From NCBI GenBank assembly GCA_003996215.1, contig QJPP01007247.1:620001-684000 (forward strand): 64,000 nt of DNA, written 5' to 3'. The notes under the pieces are model-generated. The model was not told the DNA's origin. It ran no database searches and saw only the letters and a list, made by a program, of their open reading frames with translations. The translations under genes were made by a program, and so were the position numbers. The first letter of the stretch is position 1. Each line of letters starts with the position of its first letter. The DNA comes from Jaltomata sinuosa. Its lineage: Eukaryota; Streptophyta; Magnoliopsida; Solanales; Solanaceae. Of the stretch, positions 35,285-45,806 are shown piece by piece.

Positions 35285-37488
35285 TGTCACACCCCGAGGT
35301 TACCCCCTAGATGTAACACGGGACTTAGAACCACAAGGATCCCAAGCTAACCCTTGGTCATAGCATTCTCAAGCATTACAAGATAAGACATAGCGGAAGC
35401 ATCGTAAGAGAATCCAAATAGGAAACATAATCATATAAAAGAGAGTCAAATAAGAAGTACAACTCAACAGTCATCCCATAGCATCTATGTTTGAAAGCCT
35501 CTAACACTATCATAGAGAGCTGATGGGACAACACCCCAACTAACTCGACAATCTGATACATAAAGGAAGTATAAAATTGAAATACGGTCTAGTCCTCGAA
35601 CTATGAGGGCTCACCAAAGCTGACTGAGAGAGTGGCCTAGAACTTTAGCTATGAAGCTGTGAAGGAATACCTGAATCTTCATCATCAAAGGATGCAGCGC
35701 AATATGCGTTAGTACTATGGAATGTACTAAGTATGTGAGCAATGCATGAACATGATGAAAACATGCTAAGTATACTTAAATAACTGAAATCATGCTTTTA
35801 AAGATAAAATGAATGCAATGACTCTAATACTTTCTTTAAGCTAAAACATAATCATAAGTCATAAGTCTGAAATCTAAATAAGAGTCGAATGCAAGTTTAA
35901 AAGCATAAACTGTTTTCTTGTGGGAGGTTCTCTAATCGACATAGACCATATGAGCTACATGAAATCTGATGTATCCGCCCTATCGAAAGGACCCAATATA
36001 CCTTGCCAGGGTATAAAGGCATTACTTTGGCGTGATCACTAAAACTAATGCCCAACAGAGGGGACTTAAGACCTACGGGGGCATGTAGTTCTGGGACCTT
36101 TTGGGTACTCTCACCTTGTCCAACTCGGTGCTAATACTACTCCCAAAACATACATATAGCTCATATAATACTTGGGCATATCTGATGCCAAATCTGTTTG
36201 AAAAGCATAAGGGTATATCTGATACCGTGCAATTCACTTAGCTTAGGTGGGCATATCTAGATGCCAAACCTTTCTTTAAACATAGGGACATATCTAATGT
36301 CCAAACTTTCTTTAAACATAGGGACATATCTGATGTCCAAACTTTCTTTAAACATAGTGATATATCTGATGTCCAAAACTGTTGGAAAAGCATAAGGACA
36401 TATCTGATGTCATGCAATTCAAAAGTCATGAATCTTAAAGCTTTGCAAGACCATAATTCAAAATATACCTTTCTTGCTAAATTCATACTTAAAGAATTAG
36501 TCATGCAGTTTCATCAGTACATAAAGGCCATGATATCTAATCATGCCAACTTTCTCTTGAAAACATGTAAATTCATAGTTTCATACTAGAAATCAACATT
36601 CATGCTTGGGCTTTTAAAACCAATGAGAGAATCATAATCAAATCATGAGTAATCAATAGAAATCCATGAATTTAAACATAAAAACTGATTTCATAAACTT
36701 TCCCCAAGTTTAGATCAAAACCCTAATTTTATAACTTCATAATTAAAATTAAGACTTGGGGATTTTGGGCACAAGGGTGAAAGGAACCCATTGTTAAAAA
36801 CCCACATACCTTGGTGGAAGATTACCCACTTTATTGGAAAAGATTTAGGAGACTTGACTTGGAGCTTGGAGACTTGAGCTTGAGAGCAACTTTCCTTTTT
36901 GAGTGAAGAATGATGAACTTAAGAGGGACTTAGGATAATATGGGTGAAAACCCTTCTAAAAGTAGTTAAAATGACTTCACTTAATACATAATAGGGTGAG
37001 AAATGACAAAAATACCCCTGGGAATTAAATAAGAAAAGGCTGGAAAACAGTCAACCTTCAGTGACCACGGTTTGATCGACCGTCCGTACTTCGGGAAGAC
37101 GGACCATCCTGGGAGCCGTCATTTCTGGGCACTTAAAAAGGGGCTGCTGGATCTTAGGGATAACTGGTGGAACGACTGACCCGTCGTCCAGAAGGACGGG
37201 CCGTCCTTCAACCCGTCTATCTTGGGTACTGGAAGAGGGACTTCTGAACTTCGAAGGACGAGCATCAGGGTAGTTTGGAACGACGGTCCGTTATCCAGAA
37301 GGACGGACCGTTCCTCGACTTGTCATTTCTGGGACCAACTTAGGGATCCTCTGAGACTTGGACGACGTGCGCACAGGACGAACCGTGGTTCCAAACCACG
37401 AACCGTCGTCTGAGTCGTCATCCCTGGAAACATGGAAATTTTCTGAGATTTTAACTTAGATAGCCGGATATGTGCATGGGGTGTTACA
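35285..37488 (-). repeat. B2 5' LTR
   Basis: Full-length LTR, TGTCACACCCCGAGG to GTGTTACA in plus coordinates. It is the reference copy for A2 and for the truncated 3' LTR. The last 450 bp carry many GACGG/CCGTC words. 36240-36400 contains about four copies of a roughly 36-bp 'catagggacatatctgatgtccaaa' repeat. Confidence 0.92.
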
Positions 37489-37493
37489 AGGGT

Positions 37494-38734
37494 GGTTTAA
37501 GACCATGGCGAGATTTACAGGTTTAGACAGTGGTAACTGGGAAGGGGGATGAGTGCATTTAGCTGGAAATAAAAATTTCCTGTACTGTTATTGTCGGGAC
37601 CACTATAGCGAAAGCCAACTGCTACGGTGGAACCGCTATAGCGGAGTGACCACTGCTATAGCAGAAAGGGCACGAGGTAGGAGCCTCACCGTATTTTCCC
37701 TTGTTCTCATTCATTCTCGGGGGCAATGTAAAAGCAAGTATTAAGCTGCAAATTGCTTTGTAAAACAAGGAAACTAACAATTTAGCTAATATAGTATGCG
37801 TATAAGGGAATTTGTCATAAATTTAGCATCCATACGCGAAGAAAAGAAAGGGTATACATGGTAGCCCGAGGTATTGATATGATTGTGATTGACCATTGAT
37901 GGGTATAGTCACCCATGTGGAATTTGACAAGATGACCCAAAATTGACTGAGTAGTGTTGGACACTGCTCATAGGCTATGTTATGAGGGTGATTATTGACT
38001 GGTTTATTGTTGAAGATCCTTAGTGGTTGGGTCAATCGAAGGAGTGGGGTTATTAAAGTGGATTCTTTAGCATTATTGTCTCTCTTCTTGATCATGATAA
38101 TACCCAGTGTTACTGCTCTTTAAGAGGTAGGGGTGTACCAGTTTTAGCCTCGGCTAGGGTGTAAGTGCCCAGGTAGAGTTCCCTCCTAAGGTGAGAGTTG
38201 ATAAAATCTCAGGCTAGGATGGGTTCCAATGGAATTTTTGTTGTTGTGTTGTTTAGAGGCACGTGGTGTCTCGGGGTATAATGTTGATAGGAGTAAGGTG
38301 ATAGGATGATATGTGAGGGCATAATACCTCATAGAAAGCTTTCAGAATAGAGTTTGGGTTAGTAGAACTCCGGGTATAGCGGAAAAGGGGTCACCATAGT
38401 GGGATCTGGTTCCCTTGTCATGGAATCTATTTTTGGTCATTCGTTGAGTTTCTTACACTCCGGTGTTTTGATGAGGCCCCGGATTTCTTGAGCACTCGAG
38501 GAGGGGTAATCTAGTTGCCTTGTGCAGCTCGAATGAAGAAATTTCTTGATAGAGCGGAAGTGAGTTAAATTTTTGGCTGAGTTGGGTATACCAAGGGATT
38601 GGGAGGTTTTCGGTGGTTTGCGTAAGGTTATATTTACGCTGTCATGGTATAGCATTAAGATTGAGAACAGGCTTGTTCTTTCCCTCCGTCGTAGAGATCG
38701 TTCGGAGATGAACAATGGGTAAATTGGTATCTGT
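37494..38734 (+). other. B1 interior, right part
   Basis: Non-coding. It contains another pair of GCTATAGC palindromes (37600-37665), as in the LTRs. No gene or polypurine tract is clear before the 3' LTR. Confidence 0.6.
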
Positions 38735-39081
38735 TGTAACGACCAGGCTCGTCGTTACAGGTAAACCATTCGTGCCAAGTTTCAGGTTAGAAAACTTCCG
38801 GGTTTGGGAGTTGAAAATTCTGGGCTAGGCTAGTCTCGACCGGTTTTGGAGCGAGGTAGGGTCTAGGGCAATCCGGATAAGGATTAGGTTAGATGTCTTA
38901 GTTCGAGCTAGTTTTCCCTGTAGCCAAGACTTAGAGGAGTCCGGGGGACTTTTCGAAATCGAATTCGGGTAAGTAGAGCTCCCGAAATCGAGGTTGACGT
39001 GAAAGAGTTGTTCCGAAATGTCGAAAAAATAAGTGTGTTGTAAAATGGACACTATTGGGGGACTTTACGACTTTCTGTCCC

Positions 39082-39240
39082 GTGTCAACCGCCATAGCGG
39101 TTGACACACTGCTGTAGCGACCTCCGCTATAGCGGAGAAATTACCGCTATAGCGGAAGTCAATGCGGGTCAGCACCGCTATAGTGGTAGGGTCCGCTACG
39201 GCGGTACCGCTATAGCGGAGCGGGGACCGCTATAGTTGAG
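39082..39240. repeat. Cluster of CCGCTATAGCGG palindromes, B1 3' LTR
   Basis: The first is a perfect 11-bp-arm stem, GTGTCAACCGC-CATA-GCGGTTGACAC (39082-39107). Four or more CCGCTATAGCGG-like palindromes follow within 130 bp. Confidence 0.88.
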
Positions 39241-40189
39241 CGACGTGATCAGAAAACCCAGAAAATGGATTTTTAATTTCATTCTCTTCTCTTCAGCCCC
39301 AAAAACAGACGAGAGCTATTCCAAAAACCCCCCTAGGCTGCTCCAAGGCTTGGGAGCCATGGGGAGGAGGAATTCCGATAAAAGGGATGCGAAACCATGG
39401 ATTCAGGCCTGCAGAACTGCCAGGAATGCCTCCACGGAGTCAGAAATGCATGGTTGTAGCTGCTTGGCGTCCAGGTAGGCTAGGTTTTCATTGAGTAGAT
39501 AGACCTGTTTACATTCTGTACTTATTGTATAGTGGAAAAGGAGAATCCATGATTAGGCCTCCGAGCACAGAGTCTGGTGGATTCGGTGTTGGTTATGTAG
39601 GTGCTAGGAATTAGTTGGATTGAATTGTAGGTTGTTGATAATTGTTTGGGGCTGTTTATGTTGTCTTGGTATGATAAGATGATAGGGTTCAGGGAATGGA
39701 ATGTCGGGAAGGTTCGGAGAACCGGAAATTGCAAGGATAACTAAATGGGTATGAAAATGGGAAACTCCTAGGTGAGGTTTCGGGAATACGAAGGGCATGA
39801 TAAGTAGTGTTGGTTTTGCTAAGGGCTAAGGGGTGGTAATTCACATTGTTATTATTTATGTAAGTTCCAAAATCAATATGGTTGTTAAATTATGCTAAAA
39901 AGGGAAACCGTTCATTTTTCGTAAATAAAGGGTGAGTGTGTTTGGCCTGTAGACGGAGGTCGAGGCTAAGTTATATACCCAGGAAAGAGGGCAGGTGATG
40001 GCTTACGATTCCTGTGAATGTTGTATATTTTTGTACTCTTATCTAAGTGTTTGTATGAATTACATTGCTTAGAGGAATTATTTAGAATGTCTAAGGGTTC
40101 TGTTTTACAGTCTGTGGATTGAACGGTGTGTTGCTTGTTGGTTTTACAAGTTGTTTATTCATTATTTGACTGTGGATTAATTGACATTC

Positions 40190-40384
40190 GGTTGGCTCGG
40201 GTACCACGCCTGGTACGGGTATAACAAATGGTTGGCTCGGGTACCGCGTCTGATACGGGTATAACAAATGGTTGGCTCAGGTACCACGCCTGGTACGGGT
40301 ATAACAAATGGTTGGCTCGGGTACCACGCCTGGTACGGGATATTACTAACGGTTGGCTCGGGTACCACGCCTGGTACGGGTATA
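40190..40384. repeat. 40-bp hairpin-forming tandem array, B1 3' LTR
   Basis: Five copies starting at 40190, 40230, 40270, 40310 and 40351, each with GTACCA-CGCC-TGGTAC or a close variant. Confidence 0.9.
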
Positions 40385-40493
40385 TTTTACTGCATTATTG
40401 CATTGATATTGTTGTATTGTGTTGATTGGTATTGGTTCCGTGAGTGTACCGGGCTGTATTATTGAGATGTGATTTTATTTATGGTTCGTGAGA

Positions 40494-40996
40494 GGCCGGG
40501 TTAGTATATTGTGAGTTTGGTCTTGGTGTAGGCCGGGTTGCTATATTATGTTATTAGTTTGGTCTTGGTGTAGGCCGGGTTGCTATATTATGTTATTAGT
40601 TTGGTCTTGGTGTAGACCGGGTTGCTATATTATGTTATTAGTTTGGTTTTGGTGTAGGCCGGGTTGTTATAGTATATCGTGAGTTCGGTCTTGGTGTAGG
40701 CCGGGTTGCTATATTATGTTATTAGTTTGGTCTTGGTATAGGCCGGGTTGCTATATTATGTTATTAGTTTGGTCTTGGTGTAGGCCGGGTTGTTATAGTA
40801 TATTATGGGTTTGGTCTTGGTGTAGGCCGGGATCGCTATATTATGTTATTAGTTTGGTCTTGGTGTAGGCCGGGTTGTTATAGTATATCGTGAGTTCGGT
40901 CTTGGTGTAGGCCGGGTTGCTATATTATGTTATTAGTTGGTCTTGATGTAGACCGGGTTATTATGTTGGTTATTAGTTGGTCTTGGTATAGACCGG
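40494..40996. repeat. About 42-bp tandem array, B1 3' LTR
   Basis: About twelve copies of the GGTCTTGGTGTAGGCCGGGT unit; the copy number is larger than in the 5' LTR. Confidence 0.88.
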
Positions 40997-42201
40997 GTTT
41001 GTCATGTTAACACTAGATGTGTGAGGGGGATCCGGGTGGGTCCGGACTATTTAAAAGAGGTTATGTGCTCATCAATTGATGTCATTAAGTGTAATAATGG
41101 TGGTCATGAATTATCATGGTTAATAAGCTAAGGGTGGGTCTTGGTGTAGACTGGGGTAGTCTGTTGAACACTTAGGTGTGGATGGAGGATCCTTGGAGGG
41201 TCCGGATTATGTGATTCGGTGTGGATATTGAACACTATGGTCATGAAGGGATTTAGATGTAGCTCTATGGTGGTCATTAAAGGTGTCAATGGTTGTTAGG
41301 TGAATTGCATGTGGTGGGTGAATATAGAGGAAGACTGAGAGTCTGGGTGTGGTTATTGGTTAATATAACCAGGTGGTAAAGCTGTTCTAGAGGTCCTGGA
41401 AAGTCCGGACAATGGTAGGTAATACTTGGGTATAAGTGGTTTGGTTGGGTAGTGGGCCGGATTTAGTCTGGGTATTTAGTCAAGGTAGTGGACTGGGGTA
41501 AGGGCTAAAGGTGACTTGAGAAGTCTAGGTGTCAAGGTGACTTGGGAAGTCTACGTGACAATGTGACTTGGGAAATCTAGGTGACAAGGTGACTTGGGAA
41601 GTCTATGTGTCAAGGCGAACTTGAGAGGTCTAGTTATGAGTGAGACTTGGGAAGTCCTAGATGTCAAGGTCAAGGTTAAAGGTGAAGGAGGGAGCTATAA
41701 TATTTATTTTCATGTTTTTCCCTATTTTCCTATATGATGGTACGTGTGGATTTGGGTCGACCGATGATACCTACCAGTACGTGTGGTTGTACTGACTCTA
41801 CTCTTGCTATACCTTTTTGGTATAGTCTGGTTGCAGGGTTGGTGATGTTTCATAGGTACATGGCGATGGGGATCTCCAGCAGCTTCTGTCCTTCGATTCC
41901 ATGACGGAAGTTGTGTCTCTTTTACGTGTTCTGTATAAATCTTGTAGTAGCTCTTGTATCTGCTTAGACTAGGTCCTAGGGAGGGTGTTTTTAAAGGTTG
42001 TAAAGGTTTTTCGCAAATTATTTAAGTCGTCTACTTTATGAACATTTTCTGTAAAAGAATTTCTCATGTATAAAAATGGACTGATTAATGGTTTACTTTA
42101 ATTTTCGCAAGTTACCTGTTGGACGGGTGGTGAGGGTTCGTCTATCTAAGTGGTTAGAGTAGGCACCCGCATGGCCCGGTAGATTGGGTCGTGACATATT
42201 T

Positions 42202-44975
42202 ACTGCCAATTCCTTAGACATTGGGGAACACTTTTTGGCACTGCTCATTTCTTTATTAAAGGCTAAATTCTGTTTTGGCTGGAAGGATTGATTTTCGAGA
42301 CTCTCTATTTTCTTACTTGCTGCTAACTGGTTAGTTTTCAATCGAAGTATATTTCAATTCATGTGCATATCTCTGTGTAGTTTAAATGCCTCTCTAGTTT
42401 ATATGTGCTTGTCTTCGAATACTCTAAACATTCTTCATTGGAAGCAAACAGGTATGCCTTCTTACTTATGTGTACTTAAATGTGTGAGGTAATAGAAAGC
42501 ATGTACATAAGTTTTAAACCCAAGCCTTGTCCCTAGTTGAATGAATCCTGCTTTAGTTATATGTTGTTGTCTCTTTCTTGAAATTCCTTTGGCCTGTTTG
42601 GGTGCATTAAGTAGTTGTTTGATTTGTCTGGCTGTTAATTCTGTGACAAATTGAATCCGCTTTGCATTATGGATAGCCTCGACGTATCCTACACCCTGAC
42701 ATAAGCATTGTCTAGGACCCTCGAGGTTCTCAGGAACTTGACATGTCAGGAATTAGTGTTATGGACAGTTGTAGGTTTCTCTGGACTCCTCGTATTATGC
42801 ACAAATATTTTCATTATGTTGTAACAGGTTCTCGTTAGAAGGTGACTGATTTGGGAAAGTGAAGATTTACCCGGGATTTGGGAGAACTTTAAAGTTGGAT
42901 AGATCCTACTAGTTACGATTTATTTTGCTAATTATATTTATTCATTTGGGCCTGTAATATTTTGTATTAAACATACTTGAATAATGGAAGAATAGGGGTT
43001 TGCTAGTAGTAAGGGGAGGGGAATTACGTGATAATTGCTTAAACTGTTGTGAAATAAAGACTATCAAAGTAAATACACCAGAGAAAAGTATATAGAGAGA
43101 AACTTATATGTTATTCAACTTTAAACTGATGTCCAAATGAACTGAAAGAACTTCCTATTTATAGAAGAACAGAAGCAGCTTGCAAAGCTGCTTATAGGAA
43201 CCTGCTTGCAAAGCTGCTTGTGAGCTGCTTATAGGAACCTGCTTGCAAAGCTGCTTATAGGCATCTGCTTGTAAAGCTGCTTGCAAAGCTACTTGTGAGC
43301 TGCTTATAGTAACTTGCTTGCAAAGCTGCTTGTAGGAGTAACAAATGAACATCCACAATTAAGTGTATTCATAACATAAACGTTTTTTTAAGATAACTGG
43401 CAAATATTTCTCTTACAAGCTTATACATTTTACTTAGTTGCTTTTTCTACTCATATATATTTTTTTACTTAGTTATTTTTTCTAACTGTCTGTCATCATG
43501 TTAAATCACTGTCTAGGTCTTTTCTCTATAACTTGGGCTAGACAATGTTTTGAAAAACTCCCTATATAAATATTGTCTCCTAACATATAGTTAGCGGGAA
43601 ACTGAAAAAAGGAATTACGAGGTCTAATTTTTAAATTTTAATTAAGCCGACGCATCCCCGGGAATACCACCTACCAAAGTTTTCTCAAGAGAAATTAAGT
43701 GTATTTATATCTAAATACGTTTATGTGCCTATGTTTTGAAACAAATCTTTTACTTATCTTTCAAAATTACATTATTATTATTTTGAACTCTAAACCGACC
43801 TCAAAACAAATTATTGCTACGGTGAAGGAGCGCGATTAATAATATCGTGGCATCATTCCTATAAAGCAACAAACATTTTAAATATTTTAAATTCTCTTAT
43901 GAGATTTTTTTAAAAGCTTAAGTTCATTTATTCTCATGAATCTAATTCTATATTTTTATGTTCTTTTATTTGTTGGGGTAGTTAATATCTTATTGTCAAG
44001 TCTGCCACTTTATTATTGTAATAAGATATAGCTTTCATTTGATGTAAGTGAGTCAGAATATTTAATCGTATATAATTAGCTAGCTCTCTTAATCAAATCT
44101 CCTTTTACTTTATATTTTCTTTAAACTCTCTCTTCTCGCTTATCTAATCCTAATAACTTTTACATGATTAATCACCTTTTTTTTTAAATTCGTATTAATT
44201 AAGTAAAAATCAAGTTTCATGTTTAGTTTTTACTCACTTTTTTTAAAAAAAATAAAAAATTAATAAAATGAATTTACTATTTAATCACTTAGTTTCTTAT
44301 TTATTAGACAGTAATTCACGCCTATTTCTTTTATTTATTTTAAAATAAAGATTCTTCCTTAGACTTATGTTATCTAGTTAAAAATCAAGTTTTTCATGTC
44401 TAGTTTCACTTATTTGCCTACTCTTTTAAATTAATATATAAATTTGTTATTTAAATCACTTTTTTCCTAAATTTATATTTATTAGATAATAATTTATTTA
44501 TTTTAAATAAAAAAATTTCTATGTTTAATCACCTTGTTATTTAGGATGACTTGTTTAATTGGTGAATAAATTAGCATGTTTAATTATTTATCACATGTTT
44601 AGATTACTAAATAGTTTTACGCTTAATTTATTTACTTGTCTTAAAAGTGAGGTTGGTATGCTCATCATATAGCCAATTTAGCTTAATAAATATGTTGACC
44701 TTTGTTTATCACTTAATCCCCACATAAATAATGAATTCGGTAGGGACCCACTTTTGTGGACCTCGAAAGGTGCTTAACACCTTCCTTTCGAGGTAACTTG
44801 AACCCTTACCCGATTTCTGGTGACGTAGACCCTAAAATCAATTTAATCGTAATTGGTTTAGAACGGTGCCCTAACGCGCCTTTAATTCGTTAGGTGGCGA
44901 CTCTTCACTCTTTTATCCTAAAGAGAGTTGTCACGTCGATGGCCTACTTTTCGCGAGAAAAAATGGGGCGCGACA
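42202..44975 (+). repeat. Right part of solo LTR B
   Basis: No gene. It holds a small array of GCTGCTTGCAAAG words (43163-43340), AT-rich stretches (43850-44650), and a conserved LTR end with a fold-back at 44762-44793 and GGTGGCGACTC at 44893. The short 43155-43358 frame is a product of the array. Confidence 0.8.
43163..43340. repeat. GCTGCTTGCAAAG repeat cluster in solo LTR B
   Basis: Eight or more copies of 'agctgcttgcaaagctgctt(a/g)t' words joined by 'aggaacct' or 'gagctgctt' spacers. The unit length is irregular and the core is self-complementary (GCAAGCAGCTTGC-like). Confidence 0.75.
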
Positions 44976-45605
44976 TTATATATACTAGTTTAGGAGACTT
45001 ACGAGTTTCTCCATAGTCAAAGCGAGTCTCTAGCAATCACGACTCGTGTCACTGATAGTCTGAATCCTCAGAACTTCCTCTGTCCATAGCCTAGATATCC
45101 TTTTAGGGATGCAAGGCGTTTCACTAGCCGTATCCGTCATCTATGTTTTTCCACACCAATAATGGTGTATTTATTCGTAAAGGTTAGGATTAAGGAGGAG
45201 GACAAACTAATGAGCTAACGGACTAATTATTACCCCTTATTGGTGGACTCAACCAAATAGTTATTTCCAAAGACAAATAAATACATCATAATATATATCT
45301 TCACTTCACACCCTTTCTTATGCTAATTAATTAGTATAAATCCTAAAGTTAATTTATAACAATGATAAAATAATACTCATAGTTTAATATAAATATTCGA
45401 TGCTTATGAATCTTTACTGTATTCCATGTCCCCGCCCTTAAAAAGGAAAAAAAAAATTCTAATGGAAAATATTCCCTTTTTTTATCAAGTCCTTAAAAAA
45501 TAATCACAATCACGAAGTTTTAAAATTTCATAAAAATGAATAAGGGTGTTCATTGTTTGATTAAAAATCGATCCAAATTGGAAATTACTGATAGATAGAT
45601 AGATC
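44976..45605. other. PPO-cluster spacer right of B, 3' of PPO1
   Basis: It matches 53770-54360 (shared 'agcctagatatcc', 'gcaaggcgtttcactagccg', 'caataagttattt'-like blocks). 44990-45160 also reads as a short open minus-strand stretch beginning ATGACGGATACG, but it is stop-broken in the other copy, so no gene is called. Confidence 0.75.
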
Positions 45606-45684
45606 ATATATAGATTCATTAGGACTGAGAACCATTCGGCTTAATTCTGAGTTCACATAATTGTAAACACCAGTATGGTACTGA

Positions 45685-45690
45685 TTTATT
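45685..45690 (-). terminator. Poly(A) signal of PPO1
   Basis: AATAAA on the minus strand, about 117 bp after the stop codon. The same GAATAAATCAGTTAC block follows the other two PPO genes (60285, 63172). Confidence 0.65.
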
Positions 45691-45806
45691 CGTGAATAAC
45701 AACTGCAAGGAAATTAAATCAAGCATCAACCTGATTAATTTCAACATGAAAAGTAAAATGGATACCAGGAAAAAAACACAAACTTGAACAAGACCATCAT
45801 CAGTAC

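Larger units (their letters stand above)
29465..37488 (-). mobile_element. B2: Tekay/Del-type Ty3/gypsy chromovirus
   Basis: The LTRs are 29465-30232 (768 bp, internally deleted) and 35285-37488 (2204 bp), with AGGGT on both sides. It is minus oriented: an iMet-type primer site adjoins the right LTR and a polypurine tract adjoins the left LTR. Gag, protease, RT, RNase H, integrase and a C-terminal chromodomain-like segment follow in order in a single frame. All coding blocks end on the same codon phase, so no net frameshift exists, but six in-frame stops interrupt it. Confidence 0.93.
25321..42196 (+). mobile_element. B1: non-coding LARD-like LTR retrotransposon, split by B2
   Basis: Long LTRs (25321-28647, 3327 bp; 38735-42196, 3462 bp) begin TGTAACGACC and end CGTGACA, with a perfect 5-bp target duplication. 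The iMet-type primer site after the left LTR gives plus orientation. The internal region is only about 2.06 kb (28648-29464 and 37494-38734) once B2 is removed, and encodes no gag, protease, RT or integrase. Long LTRs with a short non-coding interior fit the large retrotransposon derivative (LARD) class, which depends on proteins from another element. Confidence 0.9.
38735..42196 (+). repeat. B1 3' LTR
   Basis: Paired with 25321-28647. It carries the same blocks: palindromes 39082-39240, a 40-bp array 40190-40384, an about 42-bp array 40494-40996 and a 26-bp array 41509-41635. It keeps more CpG sites in the palindromes than the 5' LTR does. Confidence 0.92.
23344..44975 (+). mobile_element. 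B: Tat/Ogre-like solo LTR, split by B1
   Basis: It begins TGTTGACACCCAATTTTGACC and ends GCGCGACA, flanked by TTATA. Without B1 and its duplicated target, about 4751 bp remain (23344-25320 plus 42202-44975). The two parts do not repeat each other and hold no gag or pol, so this is one long LTR and not a pair. The TGTTGACACC start is shared with A1, and near its end is a stem-forming CCTCGAAAGGTG...CCTTTCGAGG (44762-44793). A TATATAAA box lies at 25191. A 193-codon Ser/Pro-rich frame at 23864-24445 comes from a pyrimidine-rich tract and is not a credible gene. Confidence 0.85.

Noticed and set aside
36240..36400. Small tandem repeat in B2 5' LTR as a separate element
   Set aside because: It is part of the LTR and is mentioned in that entry; no independent ends.
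44990..45160. Short minus-strand frame starting ATGACGGATACG, with a related copy near 53790-53945
   Set aside because: The second copy has a stop and a frame change; no family recognised. It could be a fossil exon but cannot be supported.
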